NCBI RefSeq assembly: GCF_026745355.1
Contig: NC_079208.1
Location: 52,251,776 to 52,315,775 of the forward strand
From: Beta vulgaris subsp. vulgaris
Taxonomy: Eukaryota; Streptophyta; Magnoliopsida; Caryophyllales; Amaranthaceae
Direction: 5' to 3'
Length of the DNA stretch: 64,000 nt
Every line of letters begins with the position of its first letter. The stretch's first letter is position 1. Below, in pieces: positions 26,701 through 36,697 of the stretch. The position numbers were made by a program, and so were the translations under genes. The notes beneath the pieces are model-generated. The model searched no databases. It saw only the letters and a program-made list of their open reading frames with translations, and was not told the DNA's origin.

Positions 26701-27276
26701 GAAGAGCAAGCGGCAGAATTATATGGCGGTGATGACAGTGATGATGAAGAGATTGAGAACTTGTTGGATCCCACTGATCTTCCCCTGGAAGGCGATGGAC
26801 ATTATGATTATGATGATTTAGACAGGGTTGTCAATGAAGATGATGATGATATAATAGGCGATGTTAGTGAAAACGAGATGGACATGGATGATGGTGATGC
26901 TGCCTTTGATGACGATGCCCCTGGTTTTGATTCTGATGGAAGTGATGGTGGTAATGTCGTAAGTGATCTAGATGATATGAGTGATGATGATATCAACATT
27001 GGTGACATTGACGACATCAGTGATGATGAAGATGGTCGTGATGCACGTGTGTCGAAGAAGAGCAAGAAGAAATCCTCAACATCTCCCTTTGCTAGTCTTG
27101 AAGAGTATGAGCATTTGCTAAATGACGACGATTCAGGAGAGGAGAATTTGGATGGGGAGGAGAAAATCGAGTCATCAAAGAAAAGAAAACATGTTCAAAG
27201 CGACAAGAAAAAGAAAGGCAGAAATTCAGATGGCAGCAGGAAACGCAAGAAAAAGAAAAGCAAAACTGGTAACTAA
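11754..27276 (+). CDS. SWA2: NOC1/MAK21/CEBPZ-type nucleolar protein (CBF domain), 16 coding exons, 1090 aa
   Basis: Homologue of yeast Noc1/Mak21 and Arabidopsis SLOW WALKER2, needed for 60S pre-ribosome maturation and export in the nucleolus. Exons: 11754-12540, 13031-13106, 13971-14090, 15821-15896, 16752-16820, 16944-17024, 18911-18982, 19836-19928, 20135-20275, 20790-20873, 21027-21170, 24958-25047, 25337-25419, 25513-25914, 26123-26345, 26545-27276. All junctions are GT-AG and the phases close to 3273 bases with one stop (TAA 27274-27276). Residues 1-155 are low-complexity with repeated KPQN/NPN motifs. The conserved core begins near NLPKLPLVKASALATWHAD. The CBF/Mak21 domain covers about residues 540-830 (FNVGIQALMLLDKISSKNQ, AAFSKRLLQ, QYACGCLFLLSEVLKSRPP, WWELTVLASHTHPSVATMAR). 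Exon 14 holds a tandem TNSKLDSDD duplication. The C-terminus is Asp/Glu-rich and ends in a Lys/Arg-rich tail resembling a nuclear/nucleolar signal. Introns 3, 4 and 11 carry transposons. The ATG at 11754 was chosen because only non-ATG codons precede it in frame. Confidence 0.95.
14752..15098. mobile_element. Stowaway-like MITE (347 bp) in intron 3 of the NOC1-like gene
   Basis: Left end CTCCCTCCGTCCCAAAATAC, right end GTATTTTGGGACGGAGGAAG, with TA at 14750-14751 and 15099-15100. Internally it has duplicated GGAGAGAGAATGTGGG-like segments. Confidence 0.9.
16008..16603 (-). mobile_element. Non-autonomous Helitron (596 bp) in intron 4 of the NOC1-like gene
   Basis: On the minus strand: A, then TCTCTATTATATAAGGGAAG, GGGGGAGCAATGGTGTCC, an AT-rich body, and the 3' hairpin GCACGCATCGCGTGC followed after about 8 bases by CTAG and T. 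Both canonical ends are present. It lies antisense to the host gene, 111 bases after exon 4 and 148 bases before exon 5. The same family is at 60120-61115, 61330-61704 and, as a short version, 36229-36516. Confidence 0.92.
17100..17560. other. GC-richer segment in intron 6 of unknown origin
   Basis: Base composition is higher in G+C than the surrounding intron, and open frames persist on both strands (several overlapping minus-strand frames of 65-102 codons; on the plus strand a short frame ending ELLLAIDGVIEELDSGKAGM before a TAA at about 17391). This looks like a captured gene fragment or transposon piece, but I cannot assign it. The next 250 bases (17640-17790) contain repeated GAGTCC/GGACTC words. 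The rest of the 1.9-kb intron shows nothing notable. Confidence 0.3.
22660..22861. mobile_element. Diverged Stowaway-like MITE in intron 11
   Basis: Left edge GTTCTCCATTCTAAAATTAATG, right edge ATAACAGAGGGAGTATA. The terminal repeats are only partly complementary. The right end matches the Stowaway consensus. Confidence 0.45.
22899..22988. mobile_element. Miniature palindromic Stowaway-like MITE (90 bp)
   Basis: CTACCTTTGTTTTCTATTAT and its near-complement ATAATAAAAAACGAAGGTAG bound a hairpin with GCAACGATT/AATCGTTGC arms. TA flanks both ends (22897-22898, 22989-22990). Almost the whole element is arm, with little loop. Confidence 0.8.
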
Positions 27277-28431
27277 GCTGTTGATTAGTCTTTGTAATTT
27301 GTCATTGTATTCCGATAATTGGCCATTTTAAAGTTGAAAACCATAGTTTAAATGAGTTTGCAAGTAATTTAAGAATGTAGCACATTATTTGGGGAGTTTA
27401 GGCTTAATACAAGGGATTTGGATAGAAAAATGGCAGATTTCATATATTCAGGATACCTTGGAAACAGGCTTTTGGTGCCATTACAATTTTGTAACTTAGA
27501 AGGCCAAAATATTGAAAATTTTGTACTATTATCTAGGACTCAAAATCCTTGAACAGTATCAACACACTTTTTCCAGGAATAAACGGCTCTAATTATAGTT
27601 CTGTTCTTCGGCTCTAGAAATTTATGAAATTTGTGATGAATTATTAATGGCTTATTTCCTTTCTCATTCAAGATTTCCACATCTGCCTCTGTTATTATTT
27701 GGTAATTTTCAGTTGTCTATCAACTACCAGCTGTTTATTGATTAAGTCGAGCCTAAACTCTTGTTAGCTCGGCTTGTGTTTAAGTTTATTTAAACTTGAG
27801 TCGAGCTAAAAAAAAACTCAACGAATTGAGCCGAATTTTGACCAAGCGTTAACGGAACCGTTATTGAGCTATTCATGAACAAGCTTAACGTATTATTAAT
27901 AGTTTATCTTCTATTTACTCATCTTCTATTTATTTACCTTTCAGATATTTTTGTTTTTTGAGTTTATTTTTTAACAATAAAACTATTAGCTTATAACATC
28001 TAAAATATTGTCATAAAAAAAAAATAATCGAACCTGTTCACGAGTTCTCGAGCCGAACTTGCCACAACTCACCTAAGCTCGTTAAAATCTCTAGTCGAAC
28101 TCTATCCGAGCTAACGAGTCGAGCTTTAAATGAACCGTACTCGAATCGTTCACGAACAAGTCAAGTTAATTATCACCCCTAACCCCCACTATCCATTCAC
28201 TGGGAGATGGCATATAGTTTTGATTCATCAAACCATAAACGAGATTGCATATACTTCTAGTTCAACAATACATAAACATAACTGGTCAAATTTCTTTGAA
28301 CCATACTCTATATACAACAATGACAGCAAAAGTTCTACATCTTTTTTCTAGGAAAGGACACTAGGAGATTAAAATCTCATCCCAATTCTTCCTACTGAGT
28401 GATCCCATTGTTGATTGTTCTACAACCATCT
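27277..28431. other. Intergenic DNA between two convergent genes, with a hAT-like repeat fragment
   Basis: The stretch 27277-27740 is 3'-flanking sequence with nothing recognised. From about 27745 to 28185 there are repeated TCGAGC/GCTCGA words (AAGTCGAGCC, TTGAGTCGAGCT, ACGAGTCGAGCTTTAAATG) and a right edge whose complement starts TTAGGGGTGATAATTAAC, resembling a hAT-type terminus. No matching left terminus was found, so it is probably truncated. Confidence 0.4.
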
Positions 28432-29908
28432 TTAGGAAATGGCAACCTGAACAGTTTTAGGCTTAGAGGGTGGGATCTTTTTAACAGTGACTGTAAGAAC
28501 TCCATTCTCACATTTAGCAGATATGGATGAAACATCGGCATCATCAGGTAGCCTGAACTTCCTCATTATTTTCTGAACTACGCTTCTCTCTAGCTTAACA
28601 TACTTGCAACCTTCCTCTTCTCCATCTTCTCTCTTCCGCTTCCCGTTCGCCTTGATCACTAGTATAGTCTCATCCTCCAATTGCACCTGCATTCTTACAA
28701 ATTACATTAGCATCTTCATGAAAATTCTTTCAATGCAACTACTAGGCCAACCTTTAAGAACTATTTAAACGAAATATATAAATCTCACAACACTTGACCA
28801 ATAAACTTCGTTCGTTTTACCTCTATCTTAAAATATAGTCCAACCATCATCAATCAATTGAAGAATAAGCAACAAAAATTGCACAAACATACAATTATCT
28901 AAGTTATACAAAAATCTTTGAAAATTAAAATTCTTATATATAACCAGGAAACTCAAAAGTTAAGACCAAAGGGTAACAAGCTATGGTCTACTCAAAGTTT
29001 AATTAAAACGTTTTTTTTCTAACCTACGTTGGCTATGTACCTAGTAAATACTTAATAAGCTTAACTAATTATTTTAAACTTTATTTAACAAAATTGATAA
29101 ATATGATATAATTAATTAAAAATATTATTTTCCATAATTTAACTGAAAATAATATTTTTAATTAATCATGCTATATTATTAATTTTGTTGGATAAAGCTA
29201 AAAACAAATAACCAAACCTATACACTAACACGATCTCTTCAGCATGAAACAACTAAACAACTAAACTGAACTGAAATAAATATTGATATGTAAAAGTAAA
29301 AATATTATTCAAAACTGAGCTGAACTAAACTGAATTGAACTAAAAAGAAGTTGAGTAGAATAACCTATTCAGAATGTCGCACTCACAGTCTCACATATGA
29401 GACAAGTCGTTTCAGAAACAATGGATTGTTTCTTAATACAACAACCTAACAAGTAACAACACAATTTCTACGTTCACATTCTCCTCTCTTAAACTTATCT
29501 AAACTTATTAGATCTTATTTATAATTTTACCAATTTTTTAGAAGTAGAGAGAACACACCCCTGTTAAAATAAAACATTTCTAAAGTTAAATGTGCAACGC
29601 ATTATGTTAGTGATTAAAATCTTTAATAGTATATTAATCAAAAGGCTAAAATTTTAAAACATACCATGACATAAATCCAATAACATCTTACATAACTTTA
29701 CGACTAAAAAACAGATTACCTGAATATCAGACTTGGAGAGGCCAGGTACATCGATGTAAAATATGTACTCATTAGAGGTGGAAACAATGTCAGCCAAAGG
29801 AGTAGAAAGTGTCTTATCCTCATAATTCATGTCTCCCTTTGTAATTCTGTGTAATACCTTTCTCAAAACATCTTCATTGTTCATCAAATTTGCCAAACTA
29901 TCTGCCAT
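28432..29908 (-). CDS. Class III small heat shock protein (17-kDa type), two exons, 147 aa
   Basis: ATP-independent holdase chaperone of the alpha-crystallin family, cytosol/nucleus. Exon 1 is 29908-29720 (63 codons, [20 protein letters not shown] to [10 protein letters not shown]); exon 2 is 28686-28432 (84 codons plus stop). The donor is CAG|GTAATC and the acceptor ATGCAG|GTGCAA. Features: [17 protein letters not shown] near residues 47-63; the charged [13 protein letters not shown] loop at about 77-88, typical of plant class III and a plausible nuclear signal; the core motif [10 protein letters not shown] at about 124-133; and a VQV tail motif. It resembles Arabidopsis HSP17.4-CIII, including the intron in the crystallin domain. 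There is no signal peptide or organelle presequence. A strong donor-like AAAG|GTAAGT at 30122-30117 suggests an extra 5'-UTR intron. The 1033-bp coding intron is AT-rich. The gene is convergent with the NOC1-like gene. Confidence 0.95.
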
Positions 29909-30183
29909 TTTCTTCTACTTTACTCAGTACTCGTATATTAACTCAACCTTTTAACTAAAAAGCTGCTCCAATTAACCTAAAATCAACAACCCAAAGATTA
30001 TTACTTTCATTAATCAAGTTTCTCAAAAGTACTGAAAACATATGATTTGGGTTATTAAAGAAAACTTTACAGTAGAAGAGTAAAGATTACAACTTGAAAT
30101 GACAGTGTAGAATTAACTTACCTTTAGAAGAGTGCGATTTTTGATTGCTATAAGTGTGAAATGAAGGCGGTGTTGTAGACGAT

Positions 30184-30253
30184 AAATAGTAAGAGGAGAG
30201 GTAATTGGAAAATTCTGGGTAGTTCTTCAAGCTTCTTGCTCTAGATTCTAGAA
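30184..30253 (-). promoter_or_regulatory. Heat shock elements and TATA-like box of the small HSP gene
   Basis: GAAAATTC at 30208-30215 and TTCTAGAA at 30246-30253 are perfect nGAAnnTTCn-type dimers. TTCTTCAAGCTTCTTG (30223-30238) adds further TTC/GAA half-sites. A TATA-like TATTTAT lies on the minus strand at 30184-30190, between the elements and the gene. Placement 275-345 bases upstream of the ATG, with a leader and possible intron between, fits heat-shock-factor control. Confidence 0.8.
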
Positions 30254-30665
30254 CCATCGCCAAGATTTAGGATGTGAGGCGTGTCCTGGACAGGTGGAGT
30301 CTGCAAACTTTTTTACGATTATCATCTACTCCTTCCGTACATAGCTTTTGTTAATTGCTACAGTTGATTTTATTTTATTTTTGCTTGTTTCAGATCAGAT
30401 CAGATCAGATCAGATCAGATCATGTTTATATTTAAAAACTCATTATTACTATTAAATATCTTTCATTACATATAAATAAAAATTATAATAATTGAATATC
30501 TATAAAGTACTCGTTGAAACGATCAAACAAGATCCCACATGACTATATTTTTTTATATATTGAGAAAAATCTAAAAGATTCTATCTAATTGTGAATAGTG
30601 TCAAGATTCTAAGTGAGAAAGATAAAAAAATACAAAAGAAGTATTATTATTTTCTAGTACATTTG

Positions 30666-32066
30666 GAGTCCACTCATGCTCATGGTACACCCAAGGGCAT
30701 TTTCGTAGTTAATTGTAAGTTAAGGGGCACACTGGTAATTTTGGGGTAATAATTGTTCTTTCTTCTTCCTTCCAAAGCTTAGAAACAGAAAAAAATGGAG
30801 GAACCAACACAACCTTGCGGATCATTCATGGCGGATTCAACTCAAACATCTGAATCAGAGTTGCAATTTTTTTTATTAAAAGCAATAAATTGTATTAGCG
30901 ATGATTCAGAAGCTAATTTCGCTCATTTTTGCAAATCAACAATGACGGATTCAACTCATTCGTGCAAATAATTAATGGCTGAATCAATTCAAACATGCGA
31001 ATCAACAATAAAATTGCAAATTTCTTCATTCAGTGAAATACTTACTGTTGGCATGCAATCAGAAACTAATTCAGGTAAATTTTTGCCCTAAATTTATCTA
31101 ATTAGTGATGCAATTTTTAATTTTTCCCTAAACAGAAGATGAAGACATCAATGATGAACTCAAGATATTGCCATATTTTCCTGTAGATAACATACATACA
31201 ATATTTTTTGATTTTTTTTTTATTCTTTTTGGAATTTACTTGTTATTTTAGGAATTTGATAAATTAATCTTACAGTGATTCAAAATACTGTAAATGAACA
31301 TGAAGAATTTTGCTCAAGTGTTGAGTTGAATGACAATAGATGTCAGTTACTAGTTGCGAAATTCATTATCCAAAATTACTGTTCATTAGCACAAAATGAG
31401 CTAGTTTATAAGTTCATTTATTGAAATGTACATTGTTTTTCTTATTCTGTTTTTGAAACTTGATAAATGAATATTACAATGATTCAAAATAATGTAAATG
31501 AGCAAGAAGAGTTTTGCTCAATTGTTGCTTTAAATAAATATGTGTCAGTTACTTGTTGCAAAATTGATTCTCCAAAATCACTGTTCATTAGCAAGAACAA
31601 GTTTATATGTTCATTTGTCAAAATGTGCATTGTTATTTGATGATTTAATCATTATCTTTTTAAAATGTTTGTATTATGAGCATATTTTATTTTGCTCATA
31701 TGTGACAAAAAATTATTCTTTGCTAGATATAACAACTGAAGAAATTAAATTAAAAAGAACAAAGATCTTGAAAATGAGCATCAAAAGGAGCTTGCAAGAA
31801 GCTGGAACCAAGCAAAAATGGCGGTTAAAGATTGTCAGAGAGGAAAAATGAAGAAGAGAGAGACATAGTGACAGAGGAGAGAGAAATGTAAAGAAAAAGA
31901 GGAGAGAGAAATCAGATAAATTTTATATCCATTTGAAACATTATGACCTGGGCTGAAAAGTTTGGGCTGGGTGTATACCTTAAATTGCAATAAATTACGA
32001 AAATGTCCCTGGGTGTACCATGAGCATGGTACTCATGGTACACCCAGGTCTACTATAAAGATTCTC
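30666..32066. mobile_element. Mutator-like non-autonomous element (1.4 kb)
   Basis: A 9-bp duplication, GTACATTTG, lies at 30657-30665 and 32067-32075, and the uninterrupted sequence is visible in the paralogous copy at about 33890. The subterminal ends share CTCATGGTACACCCA-type sequence with its complement (30681-30701; 32011-32048), and both start GAG. Inside are short frames that may be transposase remnants (for example a MEEPTQPCGSFMADSTQTSE start at about 30794 and a Lys-rich frame ending near 31850), all broken. The same terminal motif recurs at 40965-41262. Confidence 0.72.
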
Positions 32067-32719
32067 GTACATTTGTTCAAAATGATTATTATGATTGTTG
32101 TTGTACTTATTAATTATTAATATTGGTAGTTATTATTAATCTTGTTGTTATCATTATAAATGTCATTGTTATCATTATTTTAAGTTATTAAACAATAGAA
32201 AATTAAAAGTCACGTGTTAAGAACATAAAATTGACGCAAAAATAAGAAATACATAAAATATGATAGCTCAAATTCATGACAGCGAAACTACTAAATTCGA
32301 ATTACATTTCAAAATAAGCTAAGTGCGAAATACAAATTATAAATTTAGATTCGGTATACCTCTTCCTATCGAATTCCAAATCTCTATATCTATTTGAAGT
32401 TGCACACTATTTATTTCTTTCTTGCGCAAGTCATAGTTGTTTGTATATCTTATTTTATTTTGATGAAAAAAAAGAGTTGAGTCTGTCGACTTCTCAAGTG
32501 TGAAATATTTTTTTTAAGGGAAAGTGTGAAACATTGTATAAGTGCTCTTATAAATTAATGACTTGGGTTATATAATTATTTTTAGTAATAATTATTATTA
32601 GTAATAATTATTATTAGTAATAATAAAAGTTGTGTAAAAGTTGTAATAGAAATAAAATGATAATAATTGTAATAATACTATAAATAAGATCTTATAATGT
32701 ATTGCATAATAATGAATTA

Positions 32720-32979
32720 CTCCCTCTGTTTTTTTTTTATCATTCCTACTTTTCTGTGCGCGTCTTCCAATGCACGTTTTAAAACTTAAATATCTTTCAT
32801 TATATATTAGTAAAAATTATAACGATTGAATATTAATAAAGTACTAATTGAGACGAATCAAATAAGACCCCACTTGACTATATTTTTTCTTATAAATTGA
32901 GAACATTTGAGAAGATTCTCTCTATGCATGAATAGTGTCAAGATTCCAAGTGAGAAAGATAAAAAAAAAACAGAGGGAG
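32720..32979. mobile_element. Stowaway-like MITE (260 bp) with paralogous empty site
   Basis: Ends CTCCCTCTGTTTTTTTTTTA and AAAAAACAGAGGGAG, flanked by TA at 32718-32719 and 32980-32981. Copy 2 of the host element reads AATGAATTACAAAGTAATAA at about 34552, exactly the sequence left if this MITE and one TA are removed. Confidence 0.9.
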
Positions 32980-33550
32980 TACAAAGTAATAATATATTTT
33001 ATAAAAGATAAGATCTTGTAAATCAGATCAGATGAGATAAGACCAGAAAAAATAAGTTCAGGTCAGATCATCTCAGATATGTTCAGATCAGAAAATTTCA
33101 GGTGAACTAAACATAACCTAAGGAAACATGTGACAACCATTGAAACGTAGAGCAATAAAGTATAAAATAATAATTGTCTTTTTGCGTGAAGAAAACAAAA
33201 AAATAAGGGTATGAAAGTAAATAATATGTGGGTACCACATAATAAAAGTAGAGATATTTAGCAAATGTAGCAACTAAAAAGACACATATTTAAATTGTAA
33301 AATATAGCAACTAAAAAAAGACGAAGGAGCACATATTTACCTGTACAGTACCGATCTTCTTTTTATTACTCAATCCGTTTCTTTTTAATGATTACAATTT
33401 CATCTTGGAAAATTACACTATTATTTTTGACCGGTTATCTTGATATTTTTTATAATTAAAAATATAGTCATGAGTCTTGTTAGATTTGTCTCGATTTGTA
33501 GATTTATGATATCAAATTTTAAAATTGTTAGAAGGAATAAGAGATATTAA

Positions 33551-34702
33551 GGCTATGTTCAGTTCACCTTATTTTTGCTTATTTCAGATTTAATCAGATC
33601 TGATCAAATCACATCAGAAAAAATAAGTTCAGATCAGATAAGATCAGATCATGCTTATATTTAAAAACTCATTATTACTATTAAATATCTTTCATTACAT
33701 ATTAGTAAAAAGTATAATAATTGAATATTAATAAAGTACTCATTGAGACGAATCAAACAAGACCCACATGACTATATTTTTTCTTATATATTGAGAAAAA
33801 TCTAAAAGATTCTCTCAATTGTGAATAGTGTCAAGATTCTAAGTGAGAAAGATAAAAAAAATACAAAGGGAGTATTATTATTTACTAGTACATTTGTTCA
33901 AAAGATTATTATTGTTGTGTTGTACTTATTAATTATTAATATTGGTAATTATTATTAACCTTGTTATCATTATAAATGTCATTGTTATTATTATTTTAAG
34001 TTATTTTGTTGTTATTAAATAATAGAAAATTAAAAGCCACGCGTTAAGAACATAAAATTGACGCAAAATTAAGAAATATATAAAATATGATACTCAAATT
34101 CATGACAAGAAACTACTAAGTTCGGATTACATTTCAAAAATAAGCTAAGTGCGAGATACAAATTATAAATTTAGATTCGGTATACCTCTTTCTACCGAAT
34201 TCCAAATCTCTCTAGCTATTTGAAGTTGCACGTTATTTATCTCTTTCTTGCGCAAGTCATAGTTGTTTGTATATCTTATTTTATTTTATATGAAAAAAAA
34301 GAGTTGAGTCTGCAGACTTCTCAAGTGTGAAACATTGTATAAGTGCTCTTATAAATTAATGACTTGAGTTATATAGTTATTTTTAGTAATAATTATTATT
34401 GTTATGATTATAATTATTATTGTTGTTATTATAATAATCATAATAATAATAATAATTATTATTAATAATAAAAGTTGTGTAAAAGTTGTAATAGAAATAA
34501 AATGATAATACTAGTAATACTATAAATAAGATCTTATAATGTATTGCATAATAATGAATTACAAAGTAATAATATAATAGTAATAATATAATTTATAAAA
34601 TATAAGATATTGTAAATCAAATCAGATCAGATCTGATCAGAAAAAATAAGTTCAGATCAGATAAGTTCAGATCATAAAATTTCAGGTGAACTAAACATAA
34701 CC
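33551..34702. mobile_element. AT-rich terminal-inverted-repeat element, copy 2
   Basis: Left terminus GGCTATGTTCAGTTCACCTT, right terminus TTCAGGTGAACTAAACATAA then CC. The outer 18 bases are near-complementary, followed by GATCAGATC-rich subterminal repeats. The body is full of TAA/TTA trinucleotide runs (34375-34470) and has no coding frame. Flanks are TAA on the left and CAA on the right. Confidence 0.65.
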
Positions 34703-34760
34703 CAAGAGTTAAAAAACGTCTTAGAAATTGGGCCCAAACATGCAACAAGCCAACAACTAA

Positions 34761-34986
34761 GGCTATGTTTATTTCACCTGAAATTTTCTGATTTGAACTT
34801 ATCTGATTTGATTTGAACTTATTTTTTCTGATATGATCTGATCTGATTTACAAGATCTTATCTTTTAGATTTTTCTCAATATATAAGAAAAAATATAGTC
34901 ATGTGGGGTCTTGTTTGATTCGTCTCAATGCGTACTTTATTAATATTCAATTATTCTAATTATTACTAATATGTAATGAAAGATAT

Positions 34987-35024
<38 letters not shown>

Positions 35025-35094
35025 TTTTAAATATAAGCATGATCTGATATGATCTAATCTGAAATAAGCAAAAATAAGGTGAACTGAACATAGC
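34761..35094. mobile_element. Short inverted member of the same family (334 bp)
   Basis: Starts GGCTATGTTTATTTCACCTG and ends AGGTGAACTGAACATAGC, with TAA before it. Internally it carries a reverse-complement of the TTAAATATCTTTCATTACAT segment found in copies 1 and 2, and a TAA/AAT microsatellite at 34990-35022. Its right end abuts or overlaps the next element. Confidence 0.65.
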
Positions 35095-35975
35095 ACCATT
35101 ACTCACAATCTTAAAAAAAGATCATCCCACTCTCTTTCTAACTTTCTCTCTCTAAAAAATAACATCCCACAATCTTTTCCCACTTATCTTCTTAACAATA
35201 AACCAAAAAAAAGATCATCCCAACTACTTTTACCTACTCAACTACTTTTTTTTACCCCACCCAACCACTTTTTTCTCTCTCATCACCCCGTCACCATTAT
35301 ATAATATTTTTATTATTTACTTTTTAATAATATTAAATATTCATTACTAATTGATTAAAAAATTAATTTATAAATACATAATTAGTGTTTTTAGCATTAA
35401 CTAAATTAAATGTACAAAAATATTGTTTATTTTTTTTAAAGTGTAAAAATGGAAGATATTTCATATAAATTAAGCAAAATTATAGAAAATTAGTAAATAG
35501 TTAGAAAAAAATTTATCCAAAGTATTACAAAATGGGTCTCTAATTGTAGATCTCTGAAAAATAGAGCCATTGGTATTTTTTTTTATTTTTTTCGCTTTGT
35601 ATTTTTTAAGATATTTCATTTTTAATATTTATAATTGTATTATTTCTCTCACCTGCTGTCAAATTATGACGCGCACGTCAGAAATATGACTAAAGTTAAT
35701 TTTTTTTGGCTTTCCCCAAGCCAAAACGATGCATTTTGGCTGAACTCTAGCCAAAACACGTCGTTTTGGTTGGGGAAAAGCCAAAAAAAATATTTTTCGT
35801 CAGATCAGGCAATGGGTCCCACCCCACGCCTGATCAAGTTTTCACTCACCCCATGCATTTTTTTCCCCAATCATCCCCACTCATCTCACAATTATTCTCA
35901 ATCACCATTAAGAGGCTTTTTTTTTTTTTAAGATTGATGACTTGATCTTATTTTTCAATTGTGAGTAAGGGTGCT
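35093..35975. mobile_element. Terminal-inverted-repeat element with GCACC ends (883 bp)
   Basis: Left GCACCATTACTCACAATCTT and right CAATTGTGAGTAAGGGTGCT are inverted complements over about 20 bases, with AAGATCATC/GATGACTTGATCTT just inside. The interior (35690-35800) has repeated TTTTGGCT/AGCCAAAA words. The 98-codon frame at 35635-35931 has no known domain. Class is uncertain (hAT or Mutator MITE). Confidence 0.6.
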
Positions 35976-36228
35976 CTAAGAGGAAGCCCAGGGAGTAAGT
36001 TATACTCTTCAACTTCTATCTTTTGAGTTTAGTATACCTTTTGTTTTCACGCCGTCTAAATGTATTATTTTGAGTATTAATATTTTTAATTATGCATAAT
36101 TGAAAATTATAAATTTGATATTTAAAAACATAATATTTAAACAAATCTAATTCAACAGTATCTCAGTTAATTATATTTTTCCTTATGTATTATAAAAGAA
36201 CAAATCAGACAAATTAAGTTGATGATCA

Positions 36229-36516
36229 TCTCTATTATATAAGGGAAGAGGAGGGGGACACCAAAAATGATATTTTCTTTTATACCCTTAAGTAATAAAG
36301 CACAAATTCATCATCTTTTATCATCATTGATTTATTAGCTTTCAGAAAACAGAAGAAAAATATACAATGAACTTTATGACATCATCATTGATTTATTGGC
36401 TTTCAGAAAACAGAAGAAAAATATAAAATGAACTTTATGAATAATTTTTCGTATATATTAGTATGCAATTGACTTTTTTATTTGTTTTTGTACGCATCGC
36501 GTGCATATAGGACTAG
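36229..36516 (+). mobile_element. Miniature Helitron (288 bp)
   Basis: A, then TCTCTATTATATAAGGGAAG, GGGGGACACC, and a 3' hairpin TACGCATCGCGT followed by CTAG and T (36513-36517). It contains a roughly 61-bp direct duplication (GATTTATTAGCTTTCAGAAA at about 36330 and again at about 36391). Same family as 16008-16603. Confidence 0.85.
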
Positions 36517-36697
36517 TAGTAAACTATCAAAGCATATCAACTAAAGTATTACAACAACCTTCTTGTGATGAAGTGAGATACTTTGGTCATGCCTAAACCC
36601 TCACGTCTTTTTTATTCTTAGGTCTTCTATTATTCAAGTTTAAAGTTTTTACCAAGTGAGATAAGTCTTGTTTGCTTATTAATCAACCTAAGGTAAT

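Larger units (their letters stand above)
30370..33118. mobile_element. AT-rich GATCAGATCA-bearing element, copy 1, interrupted by two insertions
   Basis: The left edge is degraded (begins TTTATTTTTGCTTGTTTCAG, then five to six GATCA repeats at 30391-30420). The right edge is AGGTGAACTAAACATAACC followed by TAA. The body is parallel to copy 2 (33551-34702). It contains a Mutator-like insertion (30666-32066) and a Stowaway MITE (32720-32979). The terminal type (GGCTATGTTCAGTTCACC and complement, with TAA-like flanks) suggests a PIF/Harbinger-like MITE family, but that is tentative. Confidence 0.6.

Noticed and set aside
30331..30345. Additional Stowaway MITE from CTACTCCTTCCGTACATAG
   Set aside because: Only one end is present; no inverted partner nearby.
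35635..35931. 98-codon frame with repeated NDAFWLNSSQN-like words
   Set aside because: Derived from TTTTGGCT repeats in a transposon interior; no domain.
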